A stretch of DNA of 64,000 nucleotides from Paramacrobiotus metropolitanus (taxonomy: Eukaryota > Tardigrada > Eutardigrada > Parachela > Macrobiotidae): NCBI RefSeq assembly GCF_019649055.1, contig NW_026570422.1, forward strand, positions 89,836 through 153,835. The letters run 5' to 3'. This document shows, piece after piece, positions 11,931-21,299 of this stretch. A model generated the notes under the pieces. The model did not search any database and was not told the origin of the DNA. It was given only the letters and a program-made list of their open reading frames with translations. Position numbers and translations under genes: made by a program. How positions within the stretch are numbered: the stretch's first letter is position 1; each line of letters begins with the position of its first letter.

Positions 11931-12110
11931 CTACAGTACGGCTAGAATGCTAAGTTTTTGAAACATCCCAACTAAAGCGAATATCTTTTCCAGAGCTTGA
12001 CCAATTTTTGCTTCAACCTTGATGAGATAGTCTTCCAGTTCGGCAGTTTCATTCCCTATACGTAGTGCACCTTTTGAATTTTCCCATAGGATTGCTTGAT
12101 TGCATACCAT
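11931..12110 (-). CDS. Small ORF divergent from CFAP298, 59 aa
   Basis: The minus-strand frame from the ATG at 12110 to TAG at 11931 reads an amphipathic helical protein (segments ETAELEDYLIKVEAKIGQAL and EKIFALVGMFQKL). Its composition is protein-like and lies outside the CFAP298 coding region. Its ATG overlaps the CFAP298 ATG by two bases on the opposite strand (palindromic CATG). That makes this start doubtful: the segment could be a 3' exon of a longer gene, or chance. Product not recognised. Confidence 0.3.
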   Translation of the reverse strand: MVCNQAILWENSKGALRIGNETAELEDYLIKVEAKIGQALEKIFALVGMFQKLSILAVL

Positions 12111-12996
12111 GGTGCTCTTACACGTTAAAAAAGGTGATGACGATCTGTTTCTGTTCGAATGTTCTGTCAGCATCCCCATCACATCCCTTACCATCGAAAT
12201 AGCCAAGATCCATAACGGTCGTCAAAAGATCTTTCGCATGTGCTCCGAAATGGATTATCTGGCCGATCACGGAGTATCCCTTCCAACCAACATGGTCGGC
12301 CTTCTACCAGATCAAATCCAGGAACTAAAACTGACCGATCCTGGAGCGACTATGCACACCCCGTCGGGTGGGTCTATCTCCAATCCCGATCCTCATCTGA
12401 AGCGTAACGGTCACGCTCCTGACGAAGAGATGGCGAAACTCTTGAGAACCACGTGTGAAGCAGCCAAGCAGTCCATTCATAAGAATCTCATCCAACAAGG
12501 CACCGTCCTTTCTTATGATCATATAAGCGAACAGTTTCTGAAATTAAGAGATGCGCTGATGGCCGTGTATCCCATGGGACTGCCCCTGTATGATCCACTC
12601 CATGTTGAATCAACCAGCATGGAAGCCGCGGATTTGGACTGTGGATACGGGAGCTTTCGCGATGTCATTGACCCGCAGAACGCGGTTTTGTGGTGGGCGG
12701 GAAAAGAACTCAAGGGGCAAGATGAGAAGCTGCTCCGAAACTTCATTGGTTCTAACGAGAAAACCAAGATTGTTATTAAGCTGACGCAGAAAGGGTCCGG
12801 TGCACCAGGGCGTGAAGCCTGCTATACGGACGAGCAGAGAAAGGCGATGATGGCACAAGCGTTCCGGCGTCAGCAAGAGGTGGAGAAGCTGATGGAAGAT
12901 GACGACGACCACTATCTGAATTCCCAGTGGGCGGATAGCCGGGCGTTGAAGAGGTCATTCCAAGGGATTAACAACATCAAGTTTCGTCCAGTGTAG
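12109..12996 (+). CDS. CFAP298: Cilia- and flagella-associated protein 298
   Basis: Uninterrupted single-exon frame of 295 residues (human protein about 290). Family blocks appear in order: MVLLHVKKGDD at the N-terminus, MCSEMDYLADHG, LPTNMVGLLPDQIQELKL, VYPMGLPLYDPLH, AVLWWAGKEL, NEKTKIVIKL, and DDDDHYLNSQWADSRALKR near the end. The ATG at 12109 is chosen because it starts the conserved MVLLHV; the TTG nine bases upstream is not a credible start. CFAP298 (C21orf59, Kurly) is a cytoplasmic factor needed for outer dynein arm assembly and cilium motility, so the organism has motile cilia or flagella. The lack of introns is notable beside the intron-rich neighbours. It may be ancestral intron loss or an old retrocopy that has stayed intact. 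Confidence 0.95.
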   Translation: MVLLHVKKGDDDLFLFECSVSIPITSLTIEIAKIHNGRQKIFRMCSEMDYLADHGVSLPTNMVGLLPDQIQELKLTDPGATMHTPSGGSISNPDPHLKRNGHAPDEEMAKLLRTTCEAAKQSIHKNLIQQGTVLSYDHISEQFLKLRDALMAVYPMGLPLYDPLHVESTSMEAADLDCGYGSFRDVIDPQNAVLWWAGKELKGQDEKLLRNFIGSNEKTKIVIKLTQKGSGAPGREACYTDEQRKAMMAQAFRRQQEVEKLMEDDDDHYLNSQWADSRALKRSFQGINNIKFRPV

Positions 12997-14794
12997 CAGA
13001 GATGTGGAATTCCTGTAGCTCTGTTTATGTACAGATACTGTATATGTACATTGTACAGCGACGCATCCTTGGATTTTGCCGATCGCATGACGTTTTTGCG
13101 AGAGGACCGGTTGAGATACATCGACAAAAATGTAAGCAATACTTTACAACTAAATTAAGAAAGCAGTACTTTACAAACAATTAAGTTTAACTATCTGCGA
13201 GAATATTGTATTGAATAACACCGAGAAGTTTATTTTACTTATACGGCAAAGCTGCTTTAAAAACAGAATAAAACGACGTACAAAGTGGATATTTTGTTGT
13301 TTTTGTGACTTCACTTCTTTTACCTTCGCGCTTTCCCATAATATTACGCCATTTTGGTGATCGTTGAATTCAGTAAACACAGTAATTAAGAAAATATTCT
13401 TCGCATTGCAATTAATACGAGCACAAGAATGTTTTCGGTAAAATGGTTCATCGATTACTCTAGAGCTAGTACGAACTGACTGAAAATAAATATTTTTCAG
13501 GAATAAATTCAGCATCTGGAGGATCATCGTTTATACTTTCCGCGGCCGGCATAAAAATCCAAACTGATTCAATGAGAGTCTGCTCTTCAAGTCCAACAAT
13601 ACAGACTGCCGTGGAGGCCGTTGTGGTGTTGGAGCATCTAAATAGAGCCCCGTAGAAACAACAAGAAACCGTTATCAATTATCTGACCGGTAGAAACCTG
13701 ATGGGTGTCACCGATTTTATTTCCCATGGGACCAGATTTTGTCTACGAATCATCTATGCATTAGCGAGGCCGTGAAGCGTCAAAAGGTGGATGAGAGGCG
13801 AAGGTTAAGCTACTTTTGTTTGTAAACTGCTGGACGCTTTAGAGGATTTAACGCCTCTGTTGCTGTATGTTTTACACTCTGATGAGTGTCTACTTGTCCT
13901 TAAACCCGAACATTTAAGTACGAGCTATTTTTGTGTTCCTGTCAGCTACGTGGTTCTTACGCCTTTTATTCGCACAACACCGTGAATAAACGCTAACGGA
14001 AGCCTAGTTTTTCCGCATCCCAAAAAATTGATACTAATATTTTCGTTAGAGGAACACCTGCTTATTACAGCATCCCATGGGATGATGAGACCGTATTGAC
14101 ATTTGCGGGTGATGTACTGAATTACGAGTATAATATTTTATTAAATGCTTTGCAATTGATGACAGACTGACAGTAAATCGTTATTCCGTCCCAAAATACT
14201 GGGCTTGTGTAAAATTCCAAAACCTCGTGCTTATAAATCATTTTCTCGTAGCACAAATAAAAGCAAAAAGCACAGGAAAACGAACAAAAATCGCATGGTT
14301 TTCAGACGAGCACACCCCATTTAAAATGTCAAGGTAATTGCGCTAGCATTTATCTAGGATAGATCCTAGAAAAGCGGATAAGATTCCGCAAGCATAAAGT
14401 GAAGCAGTATTGCTTAATCGTGTTATTGCCATTTCATAATTACGAATTCTGCTCATCGAGAGCCAAATCTACTCGATAAAAATTCTGACAGCAATGCCAG
14501 GCCGCAACCAGAAAAACTATCCGGAAATATGAACAGACTCTTTTAAAGCATGATAGACTTCACAACAGAAAACATGTATCACGAAAATGTGTATCGCCAT
14601 CGAACCGTTGCACTACGATTCTCAACAAATCTGCTGTTTTCCGCTTTCTCTATCTGTCATAACAAGTTATAACCGCCGACGCCGCTTTGAACCTTACCTC
14701 TTTCTCCTGAAATACCACCTATCACCTTGCCCACTGCCCAATGACCAGAATGCATAGTCAAACACCGAGTCACGTTGGGATCTCCGTGGGAAAT
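12997..14794. other. No recognised gene
   Basis: Downstream flank of CFAP298 and AT-rich intergenic sequence. The longest frame (118 residues, minus, 13.2-13.5 kb) has no protein-like pattern or splice context. Confidence 0.5.
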
Positions 14795-14837
14795 CACCGG
14801 CAGTCGCCTGTCACAGGCTGACAGGCGACTGCCGGTG
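14795..14837. repeat. Perfect 19-bp inverted repeat, 5-nt loop
   Basis: CACCGGCAGTCGCCTGTCA (14795-14813) and its exact reverse complement (14819-14837) are separated by CAGGC. It is GC-rich in an AT-rich setting, with no oligo-T tail and no adjacent gene whose end it could mark. Confidence 0.9.
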
Positions 14838-14945
14838 GAAATTTTGGCTGCTTCCAGCGAGCAACTGTTAAGAACGTGCACTGTAACTACCGTAAGTCAG
14901 TTACTGCGCACTATTTCATCTCGTGCGTAATACGAGTAATTGCAT

Positions 14946-14953
14946 ACGAAAAC
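14946..14953 (+). repeat. Target-site duplication of the hAT-type element
   Basis: ACGAAAAC, identical to 15753-15760 on the far side of the element. Confidence 0.85.
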
Positions 14954-15752
14954 CAGAGCCCTGCACGAGCCAGGCGGCAGCTCGGCTCTGAAGCGCTGGC
15001 GCTCGCGAGCACTTCGACGAGCAGGCGTCGTTTTGCGAATTGCGAACGAGCTGAGCAATGCGAAAAAAAAAACTGCGAGCGAGCCGAGCGAGCAGGATGG
15101 TCGGTGCGAGCGATCGCCTTCGAGCCTACGAACTGACATTGTGCGAACGGAGAGTTTCTGGTACAAAGTGACATTGACGACCTGAAAACGATCTTAAACC
15201 ACCGTCACCTTCGCGCTTTCGCGCATTTATTTATTTATTAACTTTCCTAGACCGGTTGGGACTCGGGACTAAATTTTGATATTTTGTACTCGTAGCCAAC
15301 AAAAACATTGACAGGTTTATGATCAGTTGAATGATTTCAGAAAGGTGCATTTTAATTTTTGAGCATTCTATTATACGTATTTAATTCAGGCCAAATTAAG
15401 AAAACTACATCCAGTTGAAAATTAGAGAAATGTATTAGCAAAAAAATGAAAAGCTAATGAAACGGACTACCAGTATGGAGATATCTGTATAAGTGATTGT
15501 CTGAACATCCAATTACACTTATGTACTGAGTTTTTGTGTTGGTGAAAAGTTTGGTATAATTAATTCGTGCAAAAAATTGATACGTAAATTTTTGCCGATC
15601 TTACGCGAGCCGATTTACCAAAATAAAATTACAGCCGAGTTGAGGCGGAAGTAAATAAAAATTGGAAAACGAGCGAGCTGAGCGAGCAGGAAGTTTAAAA
15701 AAGCAGAAACGAGCGAGTTGAGCAGCACTTTTGCTGCTCGCGCAGGGCTCTA
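14954..15752. mobile_element. hAT-type non-autonomous transposon (799 bp)
   Basis: The left end is CAGAGCCCTGCACGAGC. The right end reads GCTCGCGCAGGGCTCTA, giving TAGAGCCCTGCGCGAGC in reverse complement. Both ends match the hAT terminal consensus YARNG. An exact 8-bp duplication, ACGAAAAC, flanks it at 14946-14953 and 15753-15760, the target-site length expected for hAT. Inside each end are diverged clusters of GCTCG/CGAGC motifs that make long imperfect subterminal inverted repeats, such as transposases of this family bind. There is no transposase frame, so it would depend on an autonomous partner elsewhere. The short frames at 14876-15185 are by-products of the GC-rich subterminal repeat. 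Confidence 0.85.
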
Positions 15753-15852
15753 ACGAAAACTCCACGATCAGAGCCCTTAAAGGCCACGTGCAACGCTATC
15801 GCTTCTAAAACGAATTTCATAGAAGAAACGCACGCAAAATCCACTGACTTAC

Positions 15853-15987
15853 CGCATCATGCGATGAACAATAGTCGGCCGGCTTCCTTAGCCCCGCCAC
15901 CATCGTCTTAGCTCCAGTGGGCATGCAACACGCTTCGCTCCTTTCAGGGTCGATCCCCGCATGAACTATTCCGCTCCGATTTCTCAT
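15853..15987 (-). CDS. Possible first coding exon, 45 codons
   Basis: Minus-strand ATG at 15987 opens a frame (MRNRSGIVHAGIDPERSEAC and then LRKPADYCSSHDA) that ends exactly at a donor, GCG|GTAAGTC. Codon composition is coding-like. Product not recognised. It may belong with the exon-like segments at 17.0 and 18.7 kb or be unrelated. Confidence 0.25.
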
Positions 15988-18694
15988 CGATTTGTTTCAC
16001 GCTTTCGCCTTTCCTCCTTCGCCCATACCATCAGAGGCTGAGGTCACCGTCTTGAGGCTGCTTGCGAGGGATCGTATATCGAGCCTGACTAGCCACAGTC
16101 TGAAATGCAATGATTACAGTATTTTTGGCATAAGATAAAATAAAAGAATTTGCAATTTAATTTCCAATATATTCTGTTGTCGTAAACGCATGATCGGTAC
16201 ATCGTCTACCTGAAAAATCTGTCTTTTATTCTCCCATTAGTTCACCGGCATTGTGCCCGCATTGGGCAACGAACAGTGATGCAGCAACGAACAGTAGGAA
16301 TCGAAATTTATACCAGAAATCGTAGTCTAACGGCTGTTAAATGCTTATATCCTAACGCGATACGGCGAAAGCTGCGCTTGTATTTGCAACACAAAATGTG
16401 TCTTTTTGTTGTTCGAGCTACGATTAAATAGTCGTGTTGAAACTTTTTATGAGCAAGATGCTTTGAATTTAATTTGATCGCTCGCACTCCTCACCGAACT
16501 CCCCGCTGCTACACATCCGCACTGGAACTTTACTTCCGCGTTTGCGCAGCGTTTTCCCAGACCGCTTTCTTGGACATTTCTCTACTTTCATCTCTGTAAC
16601 TGTCAAAAAAACTTACTTTAAAAATATGGCAAAAAATGTGCAGAACTTGTAAAAATTGTTTCCTAACCACCTGGCGTCAGCTTGCATTGAAATTAGTGTA
16701 AGTAATGCACACGTACATACGCCAGTAACCCGTGAACAGGGCATATCGACACCATACACTTTTCGCATCTTTATTAATAATCGCATAAGTTCTGGTAATA
16801 AAGAAAGAAATACGCTATCTTATTCACAAACACTACGATCGCACCTTTTTTGCATATTACTGTTTTCTGCCGCTGTTACCAAAGGAAAGACTTAACATTA
16901 ACGAAACCGTCGTAACAAATTATCCCCGTCGTAACAAATTATCCCACAGCTAGTTTGTTTCGTTGTTTGTTACTGACTAGAAATACGCCTCTTATGAACA
17001 AAGTCATCCATGTCGTCTGTCGCGTATGCAGGAATTAGCGAGTACCGACAACACTTCTTACCGGCAGCGTCCAGATTGTGTTCGCCGGTGCAAGAGGGCA
17101 TACTGTTGCAGTGGTGGCACACTGGCACTTGAAACCGATCTGGCAGATTAGAATTCACTCCTTCGACTCCCGCTTAGGCACACGCGCTCTTGACGCTCGC
17201 TGTTTGCCGGTGGTTGTCGATGGCGGCAAAATTCGACTGGTCGTCGCTTGGTTGGACAATTCCAGCACCAACTCTCTAACTAACAACAAGCGATTAAGGA
17301 AAACTCTGAAAAAGTCAAACTAAATTCAAACAAAAACTGGAGAAAGCGGCGATAAAAAGTCAAAACCGGTAATGATAACTTCACCATAAAGAGCAGTCCA
17401 TAACTAGAGCCATTTGCTGCCAGGCATAAACATTTCTGTAAAAAGAGTTTCCTGAAACAACACCAACTTACCAGCTGCACCGCTCCAACAGATCCGCTGG
17501 GAATATTTCTGCTCTTTTCTTTGCTACCCTAGAGATTCAAGCGGACGTTCAGTCTTACTACCGCTGATCTCCCAGTGGGCGCCGGTCGGCTGGGCAGCTG
17601 GTTGCAGGCGGATTGTCTTGCCCACGTTGAACTGGATTTATTCCATGCTGGTGCGGCGTTCGTGCGAGGATACAGAGGTGCGATAGGTTGGGGTTGTTGG
17701 AAAGTCGAGGCCGTTTGAAGATTTCCTGATCGGGGATGTGCTTTAGCAAAAGCAACGACATTTCCATTGATTTCAAACACCAGCAAAGAATAACCTTGGG
17801 CATTACGAAATTTCCGCGCTTTAGCTTACAGATAAAAGTATGATGGTAACAAAAATACTACAATCGAACAAAAGCACAGAGCAAATGAGTACCGAAAACT
17901 CCGTCTACAGCTTTGTGCGCAACTTCCGCATCTGAAAAATCCTGGTAGCCACAATACTACAATTCACTCCACCACAACATACGTCAACGATCTCTATGAC
18001 TGTCTTGAAATGTCTTCGTACGAAGAATCTACAGTATTCTTTGACGTTTGTATTGTAAACTAATAAGCACCCAGTATCTGTATTACTGTCACACTGTGAC
18101 TTACGAGTATAATGTCCCAAGTACCGAATATATACACATGATACAATATTACTATATTTAGGCAATATACGTAACCACCGTGAAATTTTCGACTGTTAGC
18201 ATGGTGCTATATGCCGGAAAGGTTAGGCATTAGTTATTGATAACCGCTAATAAAAACGGAGGGCAAAATAACGTAATACAAGCGTAGAGAGATTCACATC
18301 CACATAAAAGAAAAAAACAAATAACACCGGTACACAGAACGCCAAGAAGGAACAGAAAAACAATGACGTAGTAGGCAAATTTTTCCATTACAGCGCATAA
18401 AGAACCGCAGACATGCCTGTTTCACTAGTCTCTGGGATGCTTAAATAACACTGGGGAAAATTAAGTACAAGATTTCCATGAATAATTTTCAAAAAACTGA
18501 ACGCTGGATTTCATAACTGGTCAAAGCCACACGGCACGCGACGGCATCATGCAGCATTCGCACTTCTCAAGGGACGACTGGCCACCCAAAGACAGGGATC
18601 ACAACACAACTAACACATGCAGCCACACTAGCACCAATCAGAGCTATCAGACGACATTCACAAAAATTCTCTCACAGCGTGACCCATGACTTAC
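15988..18694. other. Intergenic, with one doubtful Cys-rich frame
   Basis: At 16970-17158 the minus strand reads a 62-residue frame with FQVPVCHHCNSMPSCTG and a GTAAGA donor inside it, which could be an exon. At 17.54-17.80 kb all three minus frames are open for 60-85 residues, with no family resemblance. The remainder is AT-rich with no supported feature. Confidence 0.35.
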
Positions 18695-18826
18695 TCGTTG
18701 TTTGCTGGAGGACGGCGATGGCGGAGCTAGACTGCTGGGCTTCTTCCAAGCCAAGGTCACGGGCGCAGCGGGGCATATGGATCCCCAGGGAGAGCGAGGA
18801 GTTCACAAGGCAATTAGCACCGAATT
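18695..18826 (-). CDS. Possible internal exon, 44 codons
   Basis: Minus-strand segment bounded by a good acceptor (pyrimidine-rich tract, GAATGCAG) and a consensus donor (ACGA|GTAAGT). It is open throughout, reading FGANCLVNSSLSLGIHMPRC and then ARDLGLEEAQQSSSAIAVL. The NSS sequon and two Cys suggest an extracytoplasmic protein. Product not recognised and neighbouring exons not identified. Confidence 0.35.
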
Positions 18827-20314
18827 CTGCATTCAGGAAAGGAAAACTAAAACATGGAGTTAATTGCTGTAACATCCAGCGCACCGTATTGGGATATCTG
18901 GTCAGGTGTTTTACCTTGTATTTGTTAATTTATTTATTCTATCTCGTAAATAATTTTTTATCCAATGATTTCACTGCCTAACCACAATTCATTTAATAAT
19001 ATCTATCTATTCAGGATAATTTCGTTAAAGAAGTAAAATTTGCAGCATTGCTGCTCTGACACAGTAACCTACAACGAAACCTGATTCGAACAATCCACAG
19101 CAATTTCGGTCGGACTGGCCGCCATAAATAGGAATCACGGGTCGTAAGTTTAGTGCCATGATGTCGTGGTTTCTCGATGACTGCAAAGTCGCTAGCAATT
19201 ACAGAGTACTGCAGTCACTCGCACTGTAGTGAAAGGCAACGAGGTTCTCCCGGAAACACCGTGTACAAGGCCTCTGATAACACTCTCCACAGGCTGTTAC
19301 TAACGTAAGCGGTGCTATTTTCTGACAACTCCACAAGATTGAATAGGGTGCATGGTTGACATTTCGGGCTTGTTTCGTTTAGGAGTTTGTGACGCGACCA
19401 GTCATCAGAATGCTAAAAAATCTCACCCGAATTCGGATGCATTTCACTCGCAAAACACTCAGATACCTTGCAAAGGTCTACGAAAAATGGCTCAATTAGC
19501 CAACCGTTTCAGTTACAAAAAGGAAAGTGTGTGAATTCTGACCAGAGACACAAGGTATCTTAATCTTTGCGATGTGTGTGTAACATAACTGCCAGTGAGC
19601 GACAGTGTACCAACAGCACCGCGAAGAAATTTCCTGAATATTGCGTTGCAGCATTTATAGTGTAGTTCCAGCAGTTGGGGTGATTGTGTGCAGTTAGATT
19701 CGTGTGCGGTTGTTTGTTGCTGTCGTCGTGTGCAGTCAAATAGTACCAGTACCATTGTCACTTTAATAAAATCACTAAGCAACGGAACTTTGTACTTCAA
19801 AACCTGCGCGTAATATTTCCATAATTCCTTGAGATATCTACGTACTCAACCATAGCGTGGCAAATAACGACACAGTAATAATATGAGACCTTTATTGTTT
19901 TGCAGTAAGTATGTTTACCGGGTAAACTTTACCCAAAATAAGTGCCTTAGATGCCTGTTTCCGGTTGCCGATTCTGTTTGTCCGCATCTTTCATTGCAGA
20001 AAGAGACATATTAATTTTACAAGCTACAACATTTGACGAAGAAGAAAGTCGTTTGTTCTCCTCGCCTCCCATTCCGAAACTTTTAGCACTCCAAATCATG
20101 GCATACTTCGAGTACGATACCTGATTTGCCCTTTGATTTTCACTGCAACCTGCAAGCCTTTTGGTTATACGGCCCGCATTGGTTGCCTGATGTGGACATC
20201 GCGAATTATCGTGCTGTAGACATTCCTTTGTGTATCACATTTGCATCATCATTCATTAAAGCCCGGACTACAGCGGTGGCGGATGGTGACCTTGATTTGC
20301 TGATGCACTGTTAA
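18827..20314. other. No recognised gene
   Basis: AT-rich intergenic sequence. A 62-residue plus frame at 20126-20314 contains FWLYGPHWLPD, distantly like the end of Pao-type retrotransposon polyproteins, but it is too short to call. Confidence 0.4.
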
Positions 20315-20443
20315 ATGGGCGCTGTGAAATTTGACGGCGGAGGTAATCCTTTGCTGTATGAAGCGCTCCGTTCTGATGGCGGTTGCCTCGATCGGTGCGT
20401 CAAACGCAACGATTTGGTCGACGTTAACAAGGAATGCCAGCCG
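20315..20443 (+). CDS. Possible first coding exon, 43 codons
   Basis: ATG at 20315 opens a frame (MGAVKFDGGGNPLLYEALRS, then GGCLDRCVKRNDLVDVNKEC) ending at CCG|GTAAGA. Composition is coding-like and a stop lies just upstream of the ATG. No downstream partner exon was found and the product is not recognised. Confidence 0.3.
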
Positions 20444-20804
20444 GTAAGACGAACCAAATTGTAGACATCTTCTGTTACCTTTAAGTATGGGTTCTCTCGC
20501 CGTAGTGTCTGGTTTTGGTTGAAACTCGTATCAAGGGACTCAAGGGCAGTGTGCAGACAATACGTTAGTACGGTTTAGCAAATAAAAATTTGGTTTAGAA
20601 TTCCATGTGGGACTTTTCACTGGTTTGTTCAAAATTGTCATCAGTTTATGAAAGCATTAGATTGATAAACCGCTTACGGCTGAGCGCTGATATTGTACAT
20701 AAGTTTTTATAACAGAGGCAGCCATAAGTCGGCTGTCCGTGATGATCTCAGCGAGGGAGGGCGGTCAGATGAAGATCCTGTCTGTTGAGGAAATTCCGAA
20801 AAAT

Positions 20805-20875
20805 GGCGATGGAGCGGAATCGAACCGCTGGCTACCGAGTGAGATCCACGTAGCACAGCCACTGTGCCATCGCCG
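20805..20875 (-). tRNA. tRNA-like sequence or tRNA-derived repeat head
   Basis: On the minus strand, 5' GGCGATGG pairs perfectly with 3' CCATCGCC. A T-arm of AGCGG, loop TTCGATT and CCGCT is intact, and the internal B box GGTTCGATTCC matches the consensus. A four-base ACAG/CTGT stem stands in the D-arm position, but its loop is only three bases. The anticodon arm (GCTAC..GTAGC) has an oversized loop, so no anticodon can be assigned. I read it as a tRNA pseudogene or the head of a tRNA-derived SINE. Confidence 0.45.
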
Positions 20876-21048
20876 CTGTTGGCGAAGATCAAGATATTTG
20901 TGCTTGAGCTTGAGCCAACCAGGTAGGCGGCGGATGGGCGGCTGCTGTGTGTAAAGAGGATTCTCCTCTTACATTTTCATCTGTATTTATTTATTGCGTT
21001 TTGATTTGACCAATAAAGTATTTTGCAGTGCGCAGCCTTCGGAGTGTA

Positions 21049-21099
21049 ATACTGAAAAATGGAAAAACTTCGGAATACTGAAAAATGGAAAAACTATGG
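21049..21099 (+). repeat. 25-bp tandem duplication
   Basis: ATACTGAAAAATGGAAAAAC occurs twice, 25 bp apart, followed by TTCGG and TATGG respectively. It lies about 0.3 kb upstream of the retrotransposon reading frame. Confidence 0.85.
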
Positions 21100-21299
21100 A
21101 TTAATCGGAATATAATGTTAACATTCGATTAATTCAAATATTCTTATCGATAATTCACTCGATAGAGCAGGTCCCCCATAAAAGTTAAGAACCGCTTAAG
21201 CAGGATTTCTAAGCTGCTTTGATACTGTACTTTAGCCGTTAAATAATCAAGTCCATCTGCTTCATAATCATTTCTTAAGGAAACGCGGTGCGACTGATT

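Noticed and set aside
14876-15185. Overlapping 80-90-residue frames on both strands
   Set aside because: They fall in the GC-rich subterminal repeats of the hAT-type element; all frames are open because of the GCGAGC repeat.
20126-20314. Possible Pao/BEL retrotransposon fragment (FWLYGPHWL)
   Set aside because: Only one short motif matches; no flanking protease, RT or integrase sequence.
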